From Siphonodentalium dalli (lineage: Eukaryota > Mollusca > Scaphopoda > Gadilida > Siphonodentaliidae), in the NCBI GenBank assembly GCA_032622095.1, contig CP136066.1, forward strand, positions 63,766,609 through 63,830,608: a DNA stretch of 64,000 nucleotides, given 5' to 3'. Made by a program: the position numbers and the translations under genes. Every line of letters begins with the position of its first letter. Position 1 is the first letter of the stretch. Positions 1 to 11,983 of the stretch are shown here, in pieces. The notes beneath the pieces are model-generated. The model saw only the letters and a program-made list of their open reading frames with translations, did not search any database and was not told where the DNA came from.

Positions 1-468
1 GATTTGTTCTATCAGGGTCACCAGGTCAAGTAGGTGCAAGGCCAGCTACATTACTCTTTCTCTACATAGTAATTCATGATGTGTCTTCTATGCAATAATC
101 AAATGGCCTATTTTGCTTATATTTGGTATGAAATTACCTTTGTGAAAATGGGATCACAAAGTCAAATAAGGGCAGAGCCAGAGACTATTTCACTACATAG
201 TAATTCTTAAAATATGTTTGCAAGAACTGGTTGGCTTATTTAGCATGGAATGTTCTTCCTTGACTGCAATTCAGATTTTTTTTAAATGGGGTCACTTGGT
301 CAAATAGGGGCCAAACGAAGAACAGTTTCCCTCTTAATATGCTTCCTTCACAAGGACCATCAGGTCTATTTTACTGATATTTATCATATGTATGAAGGGT
401 TCTTTGGTGTCTGAGATTTAAATTTATTCAGATGGGGTCACCAGGTTAAATAGGGTGGGACCAGGGAC
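1..468. repeat. Degenerate tandem repeat of about 140 bp
   Basis: The phrase GGGGTCACCAGGTCAAATAG recurs near 15, 150, 287 and 434, and again (GAGGTCAATTTGTCAAG) near 1654 after the hAT insertion; CATAGTAATTCTTAAAAT also recurs. The array was one block before the element at 469-1521 inserted. It probably starts left of the window. Confidence 0.7.
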
Positions 469-1521
469 TAGTGATGTTCCGATAATGAAAAAGCTTATCG
501 GACCGATTTCCGATAACTGGAGGCACAATCGGCCGATTTCCGATTCCGATGTTTATATATATTGTGCGTTTGTTCCTATAATGGACTTATATACACCCAA
601 TGCACTCCATATCCCGCATAGTTTCAAAGCCAAATACATCAAAGAAATATATACACACTGTCGTGACAGTATTTCTGCCGACGTCGGTTGTGTGCTTCCT
701 TTGATGTATACCGGTAGTTGTTTTGACAAAGAGATCAAAGGTGCCGACTCAGAGTAACGTTATGACCATGTGTGGAACACTTGCATGCGGAGTAAAAGTC
801 TTGATTGAATACTTGTAAGTTGTAACAATGTATGGAATGGCGATGATTATTAACTAAATTTTGATTGATGGATAATAATTGCTGTCATATTTGTCTGAGA
901 TTTCCCAAGTTTCCATTGGTCACACCTTTTATCTTTTAACAACTCGGAAGCTTTTATAGTTCCGCCTGCTCAATTTTTGTTTCGCAAGTTCAACGTGGAG
1001 CTAAGCGTATTTCATAGCATACGCTGTACAGACGAAAAAGCTAATTATGCCCCTACTAACATTGATCGTTATTGAAGACAGTTCTGATAACAACTGTATT
1101 AATTCATTCAGTGTGTGCTTCAAGTTATTGACATAGCATGTGAAGAAGCCTCACTGTAATCAGGTCAGCTTTTTAATTAAAGCTTTCTTTGAATCTATTT
1201 CGTGTCAACGCGATTGAACCAATAACTTCATATTACACGGGATGTCGGGCATGTGTATTGCCATTCTTATAATATATCATCATATCAGACTGCTTTGATG
1301 ATGCCAATGGCTTCTTTTTAGGCTGTTACAACTGCGTTTTAAATTCAATACTACAGTTGTATTGCGTATGTTTATTAAAGCGTGCACATTGCGCTTAGAT
1401 ACTAGAACGTTTTTATTTATTTTGACAATCGGTAAAAGCCGATGTTCAACTGCGAGGTACGATTAATTTCCGATGGGCTATTATCGGCCGATGGCCGATT
1501 CCGATTATCGGAACATCACTA
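469..1521. mobile_element. Non-autonomous hAT-type element, 1053 bp
   Basis: Termini TAGTGATGTTCCGATAA and its inverse flanked by a perfect 8-bp target duplication CCAGGGAC (461-468 and 1522-1529). Subterminal copies of CCGATTTCCGAT lie at both ends. No transposase is readable inside. Eight-bp duplications and TAG/CTA ends are typical of hAT. Confidence 0.85.
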
Positions 1522-1529
1522 CCAGGGAC

Positions 1530-4500
1530 ATAACTATATGTCTCTATAGTAATTCTTAAAATGTCTTCTCAAGAGAGGTTGGACTATTTAGCTTACATAT
1601 AGTATGGAGCAATCAGGAGGATCCTTAAGTGACTGAGATTCAGATTTGTTAAAATGAGGTCAATTTGTCAAGAAATGGTGGGGCTATGGGGAGTTAACAC
1701 TTTTGTGTCTAATAAAATCATTGAAATGCCAAATTCATTAAAACATCTACCTTGGAACCACCTGACTGATTAATCTGACTTACATGTATTGTGTTTTGGA
1801 TAATTGGATAATTGGGCTTCAAACATGTCTAAATGGTTTTGGAAAAAGGCGCTTGTGAGATTGGAAATTTCCAACAATTGAGAAAGTTTGAGGTGTCAGT
1901 TGTGAAATTCCAACCTAAGACTTGGGAGTCTGTATACCGGTCAAAGGGGACTTGTTGAGCTGGAGGAGGAGGGGGTGATCAGTAGTGTACAGTTGGCAAT
2001 TTCAAGGTGGTTTTTTACCAAGCTACATACTTGAAGTCTCTCTAGCCACATATCCTGTTTAAATCTACTTCTTTTAAAGTGATTATGAAAAGTGCTCACT
2101 GTTTTGGTCTCCAGAGTCCCAGTCTTATCAGTCTTTGTAGTCTGGTGAGCGACCCCACAGTCATTGACTGTCTTGTTAATCAACATAGTTGCTAATAATT
2201 GTGACTGTTGTGTAACTATTATCGACTTACACTTCCATAAACGATAAATTTACTCAAAAATGTACAGTTATTGTTATAGTACAGGGCGGATTTTCCCCAG
2301 AATTTAATAAACGTACAGACCCGAATAACATCATACAGGGCGGATTTTTTCTATGAAATTAATAAACGTACAGGTACGTTTATTTGGCATGCGAGAGTAA
2401 CATGGCATTTGTTTACATAACACAGAGTACTAACATTACAATAACATGCTGCAATTTGCGCGATATTAAAGATCAATATAAGTTTGTATATATATATATA
2501 TGTGTATACTAGTAATATAATATTATTTCTGTTTATGGTGGTTTTAACAGATGTGACTATTTTAACAGAAATACCCACTGCCAACGCTTACTGTATACAC
2601 CCGTCAGTAAGCCCATCCTCGAAGATAAGCCCAGTCTGGGTTTTTTTTACCCTAAACAAAACATGGGGTGTCCTCGTAGATAAGCCCACCCCCATTTCTG
2701 AGCATTTGGAGGTGAATACAATCATGTCTTTCTATTCTGTAGAATAGGAATAGATACTCAAGCACATCTTTTATTATTTTTTCCAGTTGTTTTTCCTAAA
2801 TAATAAAGATGTATAATAGTATACACTTGTGTTAATATTGTTGTGAAGCATACACATCTTATTCTATTCTTAGTTGTTGGATCAATCAAAGAGGTATCAT
2901 ATCAATATTGTTCACACCTCCATCAGAGTAAATCCAATTGGATGTGGAGTAATAACTTGGGTGTTTTTGTAGGATCCTTTGATAATGCAGAAGGGTGACC
3001 TGCATCACACTGTTGTGTTTTTATAAGAATTAGCTTGATTAATATTAAAGCATTAGTGCTAGATTAACTTGTGAACTCATCATACAACCCTATTGTGTTT
3101 ACAAATTAATCCCAAAATTTACAACCTTATTCAAATTGATTCGAAATGTATATATTGGTCTATCACTGTTTTTGGTTATTATCATGTGATTTTATCTTTT
3201 TAATAATATAAATAAAACACATTTATTATCTTTATGCAATACAAAAATATGGTATTGGTATAAAACAACATGGTACATGTAGGTCGGCACCTGAAGGCTA
3301 ACTGAATTTTTGCACAGGGGGGGTCCTCATGATTAAGCCCAGTACCCACTTTTTGAGCAAAAATGTGCACGAGCACGAGACAGGATTATATATTCTGTCA
3401 ATCGTAAAACTATTTGTGAGCTGTGACGTCATACTGCAGGGTTTGTGTGCAGGAGATATTTATAGCGGCGAAATACGAATGGTAGCAAAATCTTTCACTC
3501 AGAACGCGTAGCTTGTTCAATAGTCTGTATTAGTCCAACAACTGATGACCACAGCTATAGAACCAAGTTTTAGCCAACGTGTTATAAAATGTAATTGAGT
3601 TTTTGGCAGGATATGTGAACATGTGCGTCGTTGATTGTGCTTGGGGAGTAATGGGGACCCAGGCGGGACAACAAAACTATTATTGACTGTACTTTGACTT
3701 TTACCATATTGGGGGGGGGGGGGGGGGGGTGGGTATGTGTTTGTGTTTATCCTCCATGCATGTAATATGGCTCAAATGAATGGTGTTGTCACTATGTATT
3801 CCCGCTATAAAGACTGATTTGGGACAGGTTCTGTATTATTGTGAAATAAATCATTTTGGGATGTTGTTAAGTATGCATGGCAATATACGCATAATAATCA
3901 ACACACGTAGAGAATCACATGTATTTTTCAGGAACTTCACTTACATCGAACTCAAAACAAATGATAATACAGCAATAAGATAAATGATCAACATTGGGTA
4001 GTTTCATCCACGAAAATCCCATGCATAAAAATCAGCAATTGGGCCTTTGATCCAATTGTGTAATCGTACGATAGCACGGGGTCTTCGAGCGTGAGTAGTT
4101 TCATTCATGGAATCCCGTGCACAAAAATATGCGCACTCAACAGTCCGACATTCTTTGATGTTACCGCGACATGTATTATATGCTGTATCTAATGTCGCTA
4201 TTTGACCCGCTCTTTCTTATTTTTTTTTCGGGAGATGGACTGTGTCAATTTCATTTTGTCAATATTAATGAAAATAAGTGTACATGTAGATATATAGCCT
4301 GTCGACACAGACAAGACTGAATAAATATTTATTTGTGTATGAGTGGGATTTCATGCAACGACCGACGGGGGGAAGTCCGTGTGACGGACCCGCAGCCGGC
4401 CTGGCGGAAACCCTGACTACAGTGACCATATGCTGCATGTAATACCGTGGTCATTACCGGGGTATCACCCCGTTTTTCATGTCAATTTCTTTGATTATAG

Positions 4501-4912
4501 TGGTACATGTATCTTAGGCTAGATAATGCCATTTAATCTCTACTCTGGCTAACGCCTGTAGAGATCATATTCCATCCCTTCAAAACCGGATTACATTTTG
4601 AAGTTTTGACAGAGAACCGTATAAAGACAAAGTCGAAAAAAATAATGCTTAAAATTTATACATCAGTGGGCAAAGGTCCCAAGACCCAACTCGAAATTAC
4701 ATTATTTACGTGACTTTTGAGAACCTATTCCGAGACAAACATATATTTTGTTCCCAGACAACAGTATCAACCACCTAATATCGTAAGCGACCTTGGAACA
4801 TTGTTCCAAGAATTTCTGATTGGTCAATCGCCAATAGTCCATGAAAAGTTTGAAAACGGGTCAAGATCTCCAGGGCTGTATATTTTTGGTCTGTCTGTAC
4901 ATCCGTCTGTTT
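1530..4912. other. No gene seen; scattered low-complexity repeats
   Basis: Holds the last unit of the 140-bp repeat to about 1700, a two-unit 60-bp repeat (TACAGGGCGGATTTT near 2280 and 2335), a TA/TG microsatellite near 2485, two copies of a GATAAGCCCA phrase (about 2600-2690), with a related GATTAAGCCCAG near 3330, and a 19-nt G run at 3711-3729. Short open frames here have no domain or splice support. Confidence 0.5.
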
Positions 4913-4920
4913 GTTTCCGA

Positions 4921-5939
4921 TAGAGGTGCCATGATTATTGATTTTGATAATCGATAATCGGTCGTCAATAATCGACTATAATCGATTAATCGTACATAAT
5001 AATAACATCAGTAGAAGTATTCCGTAATATGGCCTATTGCCATATTGGCTGGGTGCTGGTTAACTGCTATCGCTGCTTGTTTGAGGCATCGGCTGATGTA
5101 ATTTTTGTGTTAATAAAGTGCATCATAAACCACCGGTAATGACTAATGAGCACAATGTATTCAATACAAGCACAGTTCTCGGCGATGTCATGGTTATAAT
5201 ATTTGTGAGTTCATTGGAACGATCGTAGCGATTAATTTAACAGCCAAACATACAAGCACTATATAAGTAGGAATGCACTACTGACTGACGGTGGTTCCTA
5301 AAAAAAAGGAATCTAATGTTACGGAAACTATAATTTTCAGCAAACTTCCAGAGCATGGATAACAATTACAAAGGTGGGCCCCTGCCCGCAAATTTCAGGA
5401 CTCAGAACAAGTTAAGTATTTGGTAATAGTTAATTTCATTTAGCAGTCACCACACTATAAGCGATAGCCTGTACTAGTAACATCTAAGTATACTTATACA
5501 AACAAAGTATATTTGCTGCAAATGACACCGCCGAGAATATCGCTGATCAGTCAGCCCATTTCAAAGACGTAGTGCCGCCTTTCTTGTAGAAATATACAAC
5601 GAGGTCGGCATACGTGTAAGTTCAAAGCTGCAGTGCCGCCATGCAATTTGAAGAATATACAATGACTCGAAGAGTAACCATGTCATCAAATGAACTGCCG
5701 GCTGTTTGCAACATATACTAGTAGTACTCAAGTTGTCGGAATCTCTTTGATACATGATCAAATGTTGTTAACCCCTCGGTTGTATATTAAACTGTGTAAA
5801 ACAATCAGGGTATTCAACAATAACCGTCATTTTCCAACGTCCGAAATAAATAACGCAGATTAATCGACGACGGAAATGGTATTCGATTATCGGCTTTATC
5901 AACGGTTCATCGATTATACGATTAATCGTGGCACCCCTA
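4921..5939. mobile_element. Non-autonomous hAT-type element, 1019 bp
   Basis: Ends TAGAGGTGCCATGATTA and CGTGGCACCCCTA, with perfect 8-bp target duplication GTTTCCGA (4913-4920, 5940-5947). Subterminal arrays of ATAATCGAT/CGATTAATCG repeat near both ends. No transposase reading frame. Confidence 0.87.
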
Positions 5940-6103
5940 GTTTCCGATGAGAGTTTAGATAGTCTCGCCTGCATGGAATATAATTTGGTATGTGGGTTTA
6001 CGAGCACAAAATGCAGGTTATGTTCAAAAGGTTCCACCCGCCAATTATTACTAGAGTTATTGCCATTTGTTGCAAGTTTGTTGGAATTACCATGGGCACA
6101 TTT

Positions 6104-7344
6104 CAGGGTTGGTGATTTTTTTGATTTAAATCAAGATTTTTTTGATTTAAATCGATTTATTTGATTTTTTTTTCTAAATATTATGAAAATATATAATTGT
6201 GCAATTTCTCTGATAAATGAAGGTTCTGAAAGGTGTTGCTTATTATATCCAAGGTTGGATTAATCATAATTCTGTGATTTTTTTATTATTTTTTGTATAC
6301 CAATGAAACACATATCATGGCAGTACAGATATAGCGACCATGTGCTTTATGCATACACTTGGGTCCATGTGGGTTCCAATGTTGTGATATCTGGAAAGGT
6401 AGACCTGTGCTTAAACTTTTACTAATAAATTTAGTCAAATTTAGATGAAAACTGAATATTTTATTAATCACGTTTGCTCTCAGTGACTTGAGGACATACG
6501 GTAATCACACTATATATCAAGTATAGGCACTAGACAGCTAGAGTAGTTAGATGGCAGAGTATATGGTAGGGCTATACTCAGTTAGCAATTACATGTAGGC
6601 AATGAGAAAAGGGGGAAAGAAAATTAAACAGTGTATAGTGAGGCGTGCTGAATCTGAGTATACACTGTAGTTACAAACAATACGAACAATGATATAAAGT
6701 GGAACAGGCCATTGCTGGAACAGTAAATACGGTTCCATGCTGTATGCCTGTAATTACTGTACAGTTTCATATCTATTATCCAATTTTTATATTGTTTAAT
6801 CATACTCATGTTTTATATATTGGAGGCGACTAATTAAAGTCCTTCTTGTTAGTGCCTACTAGTGGTAGGGTGTGCGGAGAGTAAAGTTCTGCGCTATCTC
6901 TCTCTTTATTTGCGCGCTGAGGTGCTGTGCTGAGGTTTATTGTTCCAGATTTGTGCGTGTGCTTTTTGTTTCCCTTTGCAAGTTGTCTTCATGATTTACT
7001 ATAGTGAGGGACACGTTGGGTGTGGGGAAGTTGACGTCAATGGGTGTGACACTGATGAGAGATATGCTCGTGGCCATATTGCCTGTGATTGAGGTGTGAG
7101 TTAATAAATTCAAAAATGCAAGGATGATCCTCCAGGGAGGTATACTCAATCACTTGAATATCCTAAAAATTAGGATACTCATGTTTTAGTTTACAGAAAA
7201 CCTGTTAAATATTGCATTATTGACTCTTTATCATTATTTTTAAAAATTTGATTTAAATCAATGATTTATTTGAAAAAAATCATTTATTTAAATCTTGATT
7301 TAAATCAATGATTTAAATCACTTGATTTAAATCAGCCAACCCTG
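6104..7344. mobile_element. Non-autonomous hAT-type element, 1241 bp
   Basis: Ends CAGGGTTGGTGATTT and CAGCCAACCCTG with perfect 8-bp duplication GCACATTT (6096-6103, 7345-7352). Both ends carry several copies of GATTTAAATCA. It lies in the same older dispersed repeat as the element ending at 5939 and finishes 76 bp before the 5' UTR/exon-1 acceptor of the BTB gene. Confidence 0.87.
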
Positions 7345-7465
7345 GCACATTTTGCCATGCCCTGGTGATGCTCTTGTTAAAATTGATAATACTGAATGAC
7401 AGTTCTATTTACATTTGCAGATACATGCTTACGAGATAATAGATTAATGTGACATTAATTCCATC

Positions 7466-7591
7466 ATGCCGCACCAGGTCTACATGAATTATGTCCATCC
7501 AAGCTCACTCCTACAGCAGTTATCAGATCTGTGGCGTATGGACCAGTTATGTGATGCCGTTATCACTGTAGACAAAGTCATCATCGCAAAG
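7466..7591 (+). CDS. BTB-zinc-finger gene, coding exon 1 (BTB N-terminus)
   Basis: Encodes the first 42 residues, MPHQVYMNYVHPSS and onward, with the BTB/POZ opening LLQQLSDLWRMDQLCDAVI and a phase-0 end at the donor AAG|GTACCA. The next exon continues with AHRLLLF, which is the classic BTB core (KxxxAHRxxL), so the junction is well supported. A candidate acceptor (ACATTTGCAG, ending at 7420) suggests the exon begins at 7421 with 45 nt of 5' UTR. The ATG at 7466 is chosen because it is the first in frame and gives a normal BTB N-terminus. BTB domains dimerise and, in BTB-zinc-finger proteins, mediate nuclear transcriptional regulation. No promoter or upstream UTR exon could be identified; they probably lie further left, beyond the hAT element ending at 7344. 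Confidence 0.85.
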
Positions 7592-8090
7592 GTACCATTA
7601 GACTCATTGACTTACCCCTTAAGTTGACTGAATGCTCGGACATGAGTAGTTCACTGGGGAAGTGTCTGGGAATGTATAATAATCTCTGTCCATCTGTGGA
7701 TGCAACTTTGTCCGAGCTTATATTCCTTCAATTTTAAGTCAATTGTTTTGAAACTGGGCACATATATTTGGAACCTGCGATTATGAGGTCCCACGGCTTT
7801 TGCTTTAGTGGAGTTACCCCCCTTTTTCAACTTACCCCAGGTGTAATATTTCACAACATGCATAATGCATAATTTTGTCCGAACTTCTATTCCTTGTGTT
7901 TTTTTTCTTGAAAAATCAAGTTTGTGGCTACTAATAATGTAGCCCAATTTATTTCACTGCAGGGGTTGGGGGCATCATCCCATGGGGACAGTTCAACCTC
8001 TAGTTTTAAATAAAAAAAAGAAGTAACAACCAGTTAATTTATAGTGCTTGAATTGACAGCTTATCATCAAATTATTTTGGTACATTTCAG

Positions 8091-8857
8091 GCACACCGTT
8101 TGCTGCTTTTTGCTATTAGTCCCAAACTGAAAACAGATTCGAGTAACCCAAGCTTTCATTCATCTGTTCTTGACGTGAGTCTTCCTTCCGGCGTGAGCCA
8201 TAGATCTGCTCATGCATTTCTACAGTACATATACGAGGGCTTCCTATACATGACAGATTCTATAGTTCCCGATCTGATGAGGATCGCGGAAGCCCTCGAA
8301 ATCAAATGCCTCTATCAATGCTGCAAGGAATTCCACTTAAAGATGGTCGCTAAACCGGCTTCAAACTGTGATGTGTCAAAATGGGACAGCAAACCGGAAG
8401 ATTTTGGCCATATTAGAAAAACTGATGACCTCAAATTTGAGGTTCCGGAATCTGTGAAAAGAAAACACGAGAGTGAAAATGGGGCCGGTGCGAAGACTTT
8501 GAAAATTAACCGAGATTTTGGTAACAAAAAATCTGAAAATATTCATAAGTCTTCCACAACGTCAAAATTTACAGGGAGTGAGTTTTTAAGAACATCAAGT
8601 TCGAATAGAGATCTGAATTCTACGTCCGGTGGTGATCAAATCTCTGGTAGAACTGATAGGCCTAATGCTGAGTTACTGCGGTCTATAAAAATAGAGCGAG
8701 CGGAGCATTATGGTGAAGCAGAAGACGGTGGTGTGATGTTTTCGGAATCCAATCAACTCACTGCCTTTGATGTGAATCAGGACCATGATGCGTCTGAGGA
8801 TGACAACACCTACTCTGCTCAAATGGAGGAAGGCGTGTCGGAAGCTCATCCAAATCT
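8091..8857 (+). CDS. BTB-zinc-finger gene, exon 2 (BTB core and linker)
   Basis: Follows acceptor TACATTTCAG and ends at the strong donor TCT|GTAAGT, leaving two bases of a split codon. The first roughly 85 residues complete the BTB fold: AHRLLLFAISPKL, a VLDVSLPSGVS strand, then FLQYIYEGFLYMTDSIVPDL and LMRIAEALEIKCLYQCCKEF, matching the usual FLxYxYTGxxxL and AxxLxIxxLxxxC pattern. The rest is a hydrophilic, Ser/Lys/Asp-rich linker without a recognisable fold, expected to be disordered. It carries a KRKHE basic patch (possible nuclear signal) and SIKIERAE, a psi-K-x-E sumoylation consensus (Lys about 242 of the full protein). The exon is common to all predicted isoforms. The function, a nuclear regulator, is inferred from the family and from the fingers in later exons. 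Confidence 0.88.
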
Positions 8858-9146
8858 GTAAGTATCTTTGTCCTGAATCATCGGTACCATGTTGTGATGT
8901 ACTTTGCTTCATCTTTCTGTCCATTCATACATTTTATCTTATAAATTGGACATCGATAATCAAACTTGGGTTGTTCTTTGATACAATTTTGAAATTCTCT
9001 CATTGGTACCGGGGGTATATAATCCAAAATGAGGAATACCACCACAATGAAATAATACAAATACATATCAGAAATAATAATATTTGAGAATAATTGTGGC
9101 CTAAGATTAATAAAACCTGAAAGTCTTACTATTTATCATATACATG

Positions 9147-9296
9147 TACAGTAATGCCATCAATAATCGACTTCTTAACCACAGCATAATTATGGGTAAC
9201 TTTTCAGGCAACATGCCATATTTCCAACTAAATCCTTAAAAGTTAACCATAATTCTTCTGTGGTTAAGGAGTTGATTATTTAGGGCATTACTGTAT
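9147..9296. mobile_element. Family A palindromic MITE, internally deleted copy
   Basis: Ends TACAGTAATGCC and GGGCATTACTGTA with inverted arms CTTAACCACAGCATAATTATGG and its complement; the central loop part is missing compared with other copies. TA ends suggest a Tc1/mariner-type target duplication. Confidence 0.75.
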
Positions 9297-9375
9297 TTAT
9301 GAATGACTAGGATATAAGTGAATTGTGTTTCGTCAACATGTTGTGGATACCAGTCAAAAATATCCTATTGTTATC

Positions 9376-10728
9376 TAGAGCTGAAACGGTTAGACGGTTA
9401 ACCGGTTAGCATCCGGTTAGCGACGTAACCGGTTAGAAAAAAATGAACCGGACGTAACCGCATCCCGTTGTCAGTTGAATGTGAACGTGAATAATCCTCA
9501 AAATATTAGGTTAAATGATGCAAAACTAATACTAAATCCTGTGTCACCGATAGTAGAGTGCAATGCAAGCATTAATTGGTACACGCGGTAATATCAGATA
9601 CTTAGTAGCAATTCTCGAACTGTCTGGAAGTGTCGGCGACCTTCAATCAATTCCAACCCTTTGAAGTTTTCTTCCGACAAAAGCACGTGTGCAGTCACTG
9701 TGTATCAAGTCTGAATGCACACAAGGAAGTGACAACGTAAAAGTGGCGTTGTGTGGCAATGCGTGCTTTCGTAACTTAATAGTTAATACTGCACGAAGCA
9801 ACATGGATTCAAATTGGAATCACACCACGACATACTATATATAAAACTGTTTTACAGTGGGGTTTATAAAAACTATGTAAGTCGACAAAGTTTGAAGATT
9901 GAGATCAGCTGCACAATGTCTTCACTCTTCCCGTTCTTCCTCCCTGTTGTGATTTAATATGATCAATTCAATTGAGTGACCAAACAGACATCGTAGTTGA
10001 AGCAACCCAAAACTTCTTCAATAATCTTCCCTTTTATCAAGGAAATTTAATTGATGCTCCATGCTACTCTGTAACTGGTTGTGCCTGTGGGACTAATTAA
10101 CACTCAATTTGGCAGTAATTGCTATATGTTAAGTGATTGCATACTAAAACCGAAACCGAAATGTAAATTATATAACCTCCCAACACTAGTGTCCGCTATC
10201 ATGATACCGACGAATAGCTCGAATACTGAATAGGACTGCGAGTCTGACCTAACTGACCTTCCTTTTTGTTCTCTAGTTATTACTTTCTTGTCTTTATATA
10301 TAATGCATTGGAGGATATACCAATGATGATAATGATATATTACAGATCTTTAATATATAGTTTTGTTACTCGTTTTACCAATACCCATACTATTTTACTC
10401 GTTTTACAAATGCCCAAACATATGCTGATCACGGCAAATAAGCGATCTCCCCTGCCATTCACAAATTTCACTTGCTCATTCCCCATCACGACTCACGAGA
10501 GCCAGCAAAAGAACAGTGAATGCGTGTTTTTGAATAGCGTTAAATGCCGTGAATACGGTCTTTATTTCAGCTACTACTTCTCACCTAGGTTTGTCCCTGG
10601 AGCATGGCATAATGTCAACATAATTAGTGTGAGAGAAGTCCGCTAGAAATTTAGCGGTTAACCGGTTGAAATCCGGTTAACCCCGATGGTTAACCGGTTA
10701 GAAGAATGGGTCAACCGTTTCAGCTCTA
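9376..10728. mobile_element. Non-autonomous hAT-type element, 1353 bp, in intron 2
   Basis: Ends TAGAGCTGAAACGGTTAG and AACCGTTTCAGCTCTA, perfect 8-bp duplication TTGTTATC (9368-9375, 10729-10736), with subterminal runs of GGTTAACCGGTTAG at both ends. The open frame at 10266-10646 inside has no recognisable transposase motif. Confidence 0.88.
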
Positions 10729-11103
10729 TTGTTATCCATATAGATATCCATGAGCTAAACATTATCCCTGTAATTATTAAAATTTGGAATCACCTCTTTG
10801 ATAGCTTCCATAAGCTTTAACCTCTCAGTTATAAGTTTACAGCTTTCTAATATGAAATGTTTCTCATCATCACCAACTTGGGTTGTTCTTTCATGCATCA
10901 ACAAGCCAACATGGTTGGGGAGGGAGGTTATGCATGCAAGACATGTTGTGTCCCAACTTTCCTGCCAGAGTTATGGGCCATTCTGGAGTTACTGTTAGAA
11001 AATAATATGTTATTATTCTGTCAGTGCATAGACACATTTTAATTTGTAATTGAGGAATATATCACCACATTAAGTTGTAAATTGTAATTTGAGAGAACAG
11101 CAT

Positions 11104-11121
11104 GGGGGGGGGGGGGGGGGG
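11104..11121. repeat. G homopolymer run
   Basis: About 18 consecutive G. Length is likely variable or assembly-sensitive. Confidence 0.8.
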
Positions 11122-11504
11122 TCTACTCTTAAAATGATTCTGTTCACACTTGCTAGAGCAACATTTGAGCTTGGTGGAGTTAGAAATAGTGATATCTCAG
11201 ATTTAAGCTTGGTTTCAAGTCAGATTATGCTGTGCCCAAAATACGGAAGTTTGCCTAAAATGAACATGAGAAACCGGTTAGTACAGAAAAACAATGAAAT
11301 GATTCTATATTTATATCATTGAATGAAAAATATTCCGGAATCGATCATTATAAATCTTGAAATTTGTATCAAAGGATTTAAAGTTTTTCGGTCATAATTT
11401 CACAAATTTATCCTCCTACCAAGTTTAACCATAGTTTACCATGATGTGCCCAAATTACATTAATCTAAAAGCCTGATGGACATCAGAACAATTGGCTACA
11501 TAAA

Positions 11505-11983
11505 TAATAATAATAATATTTGTATAGCGCTTATCCCCAATAAGCGGGCCCTAAGCGCTTGACATAAACATAAACATGAAATATACACAATATCAAAGTC
11601 ATTTTCTGAAACGCCGCGCAAACAAGTAAGTTTTCAATGACTTTTTAAAGTTGTCAAGAGATGGTGACTCTTTTATATTCAATGGCAGAGGATTCCATGC
11701 ATTTGCGCATGTTACTTTGAAAGATCGGTAGCCAACCGATCAAATTAGCACCAGATGGTGTCAAAAGAAGTTTGTCCTCGGAACGAAGTGATTGGTGTGG
11801 GACATACGGAACAAGGATATCACTGAAGTATGCTGGAAGAGCTTTTGAGTCATGGGTTGCTTGATATGCATATGTAACAAGTTTATAAATAATCCTATCT
11901 GTCACAGGTAGCCAATGTATGTGGTTCAAGGCAGGACAGCTCAATGATCCATGTGATCTGTAATATTCAGGCCTGATTGACAT
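11505..11983 (-). pseudogene. 5'-truncated non-LTR retrotransposon, ORF2 C-terminus
   Basis: On the minus strand 11654-11983 reads NHIHWLPVTDRIIYKLVTYAYQ and YFSDILVPYVPHQSLRS, the familiar end of a CR1/L2/Rex-type ORF2 (hWLPVxxRIxYK, then LxxYxPxRxLRS). The expected following block (GxRAFxxxAPxLWNSLP) is degenerate and the frame stops, so it is not functional. Further along the minus strand it ends in an AAGCGCTATACAAAT stretch followed by ATT repeats, a common LINE/SINE 3' tail. All of the endonuclease and most of the reverse transcriptase are missing. Its 5' side merges directly into the 78-bp satellite, which copies its coding segment. Confidence 0.75.

Noticed and set aside
455-757. 100-codon open frame
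   Set aside because: It lies across the left end of a hAT element and has no domain or splice support.
10266-10646. 126-codon frame within intron 2
   Set aside because: Lies inside a hAT element, has no transposase motifs and no flanking splice logic.
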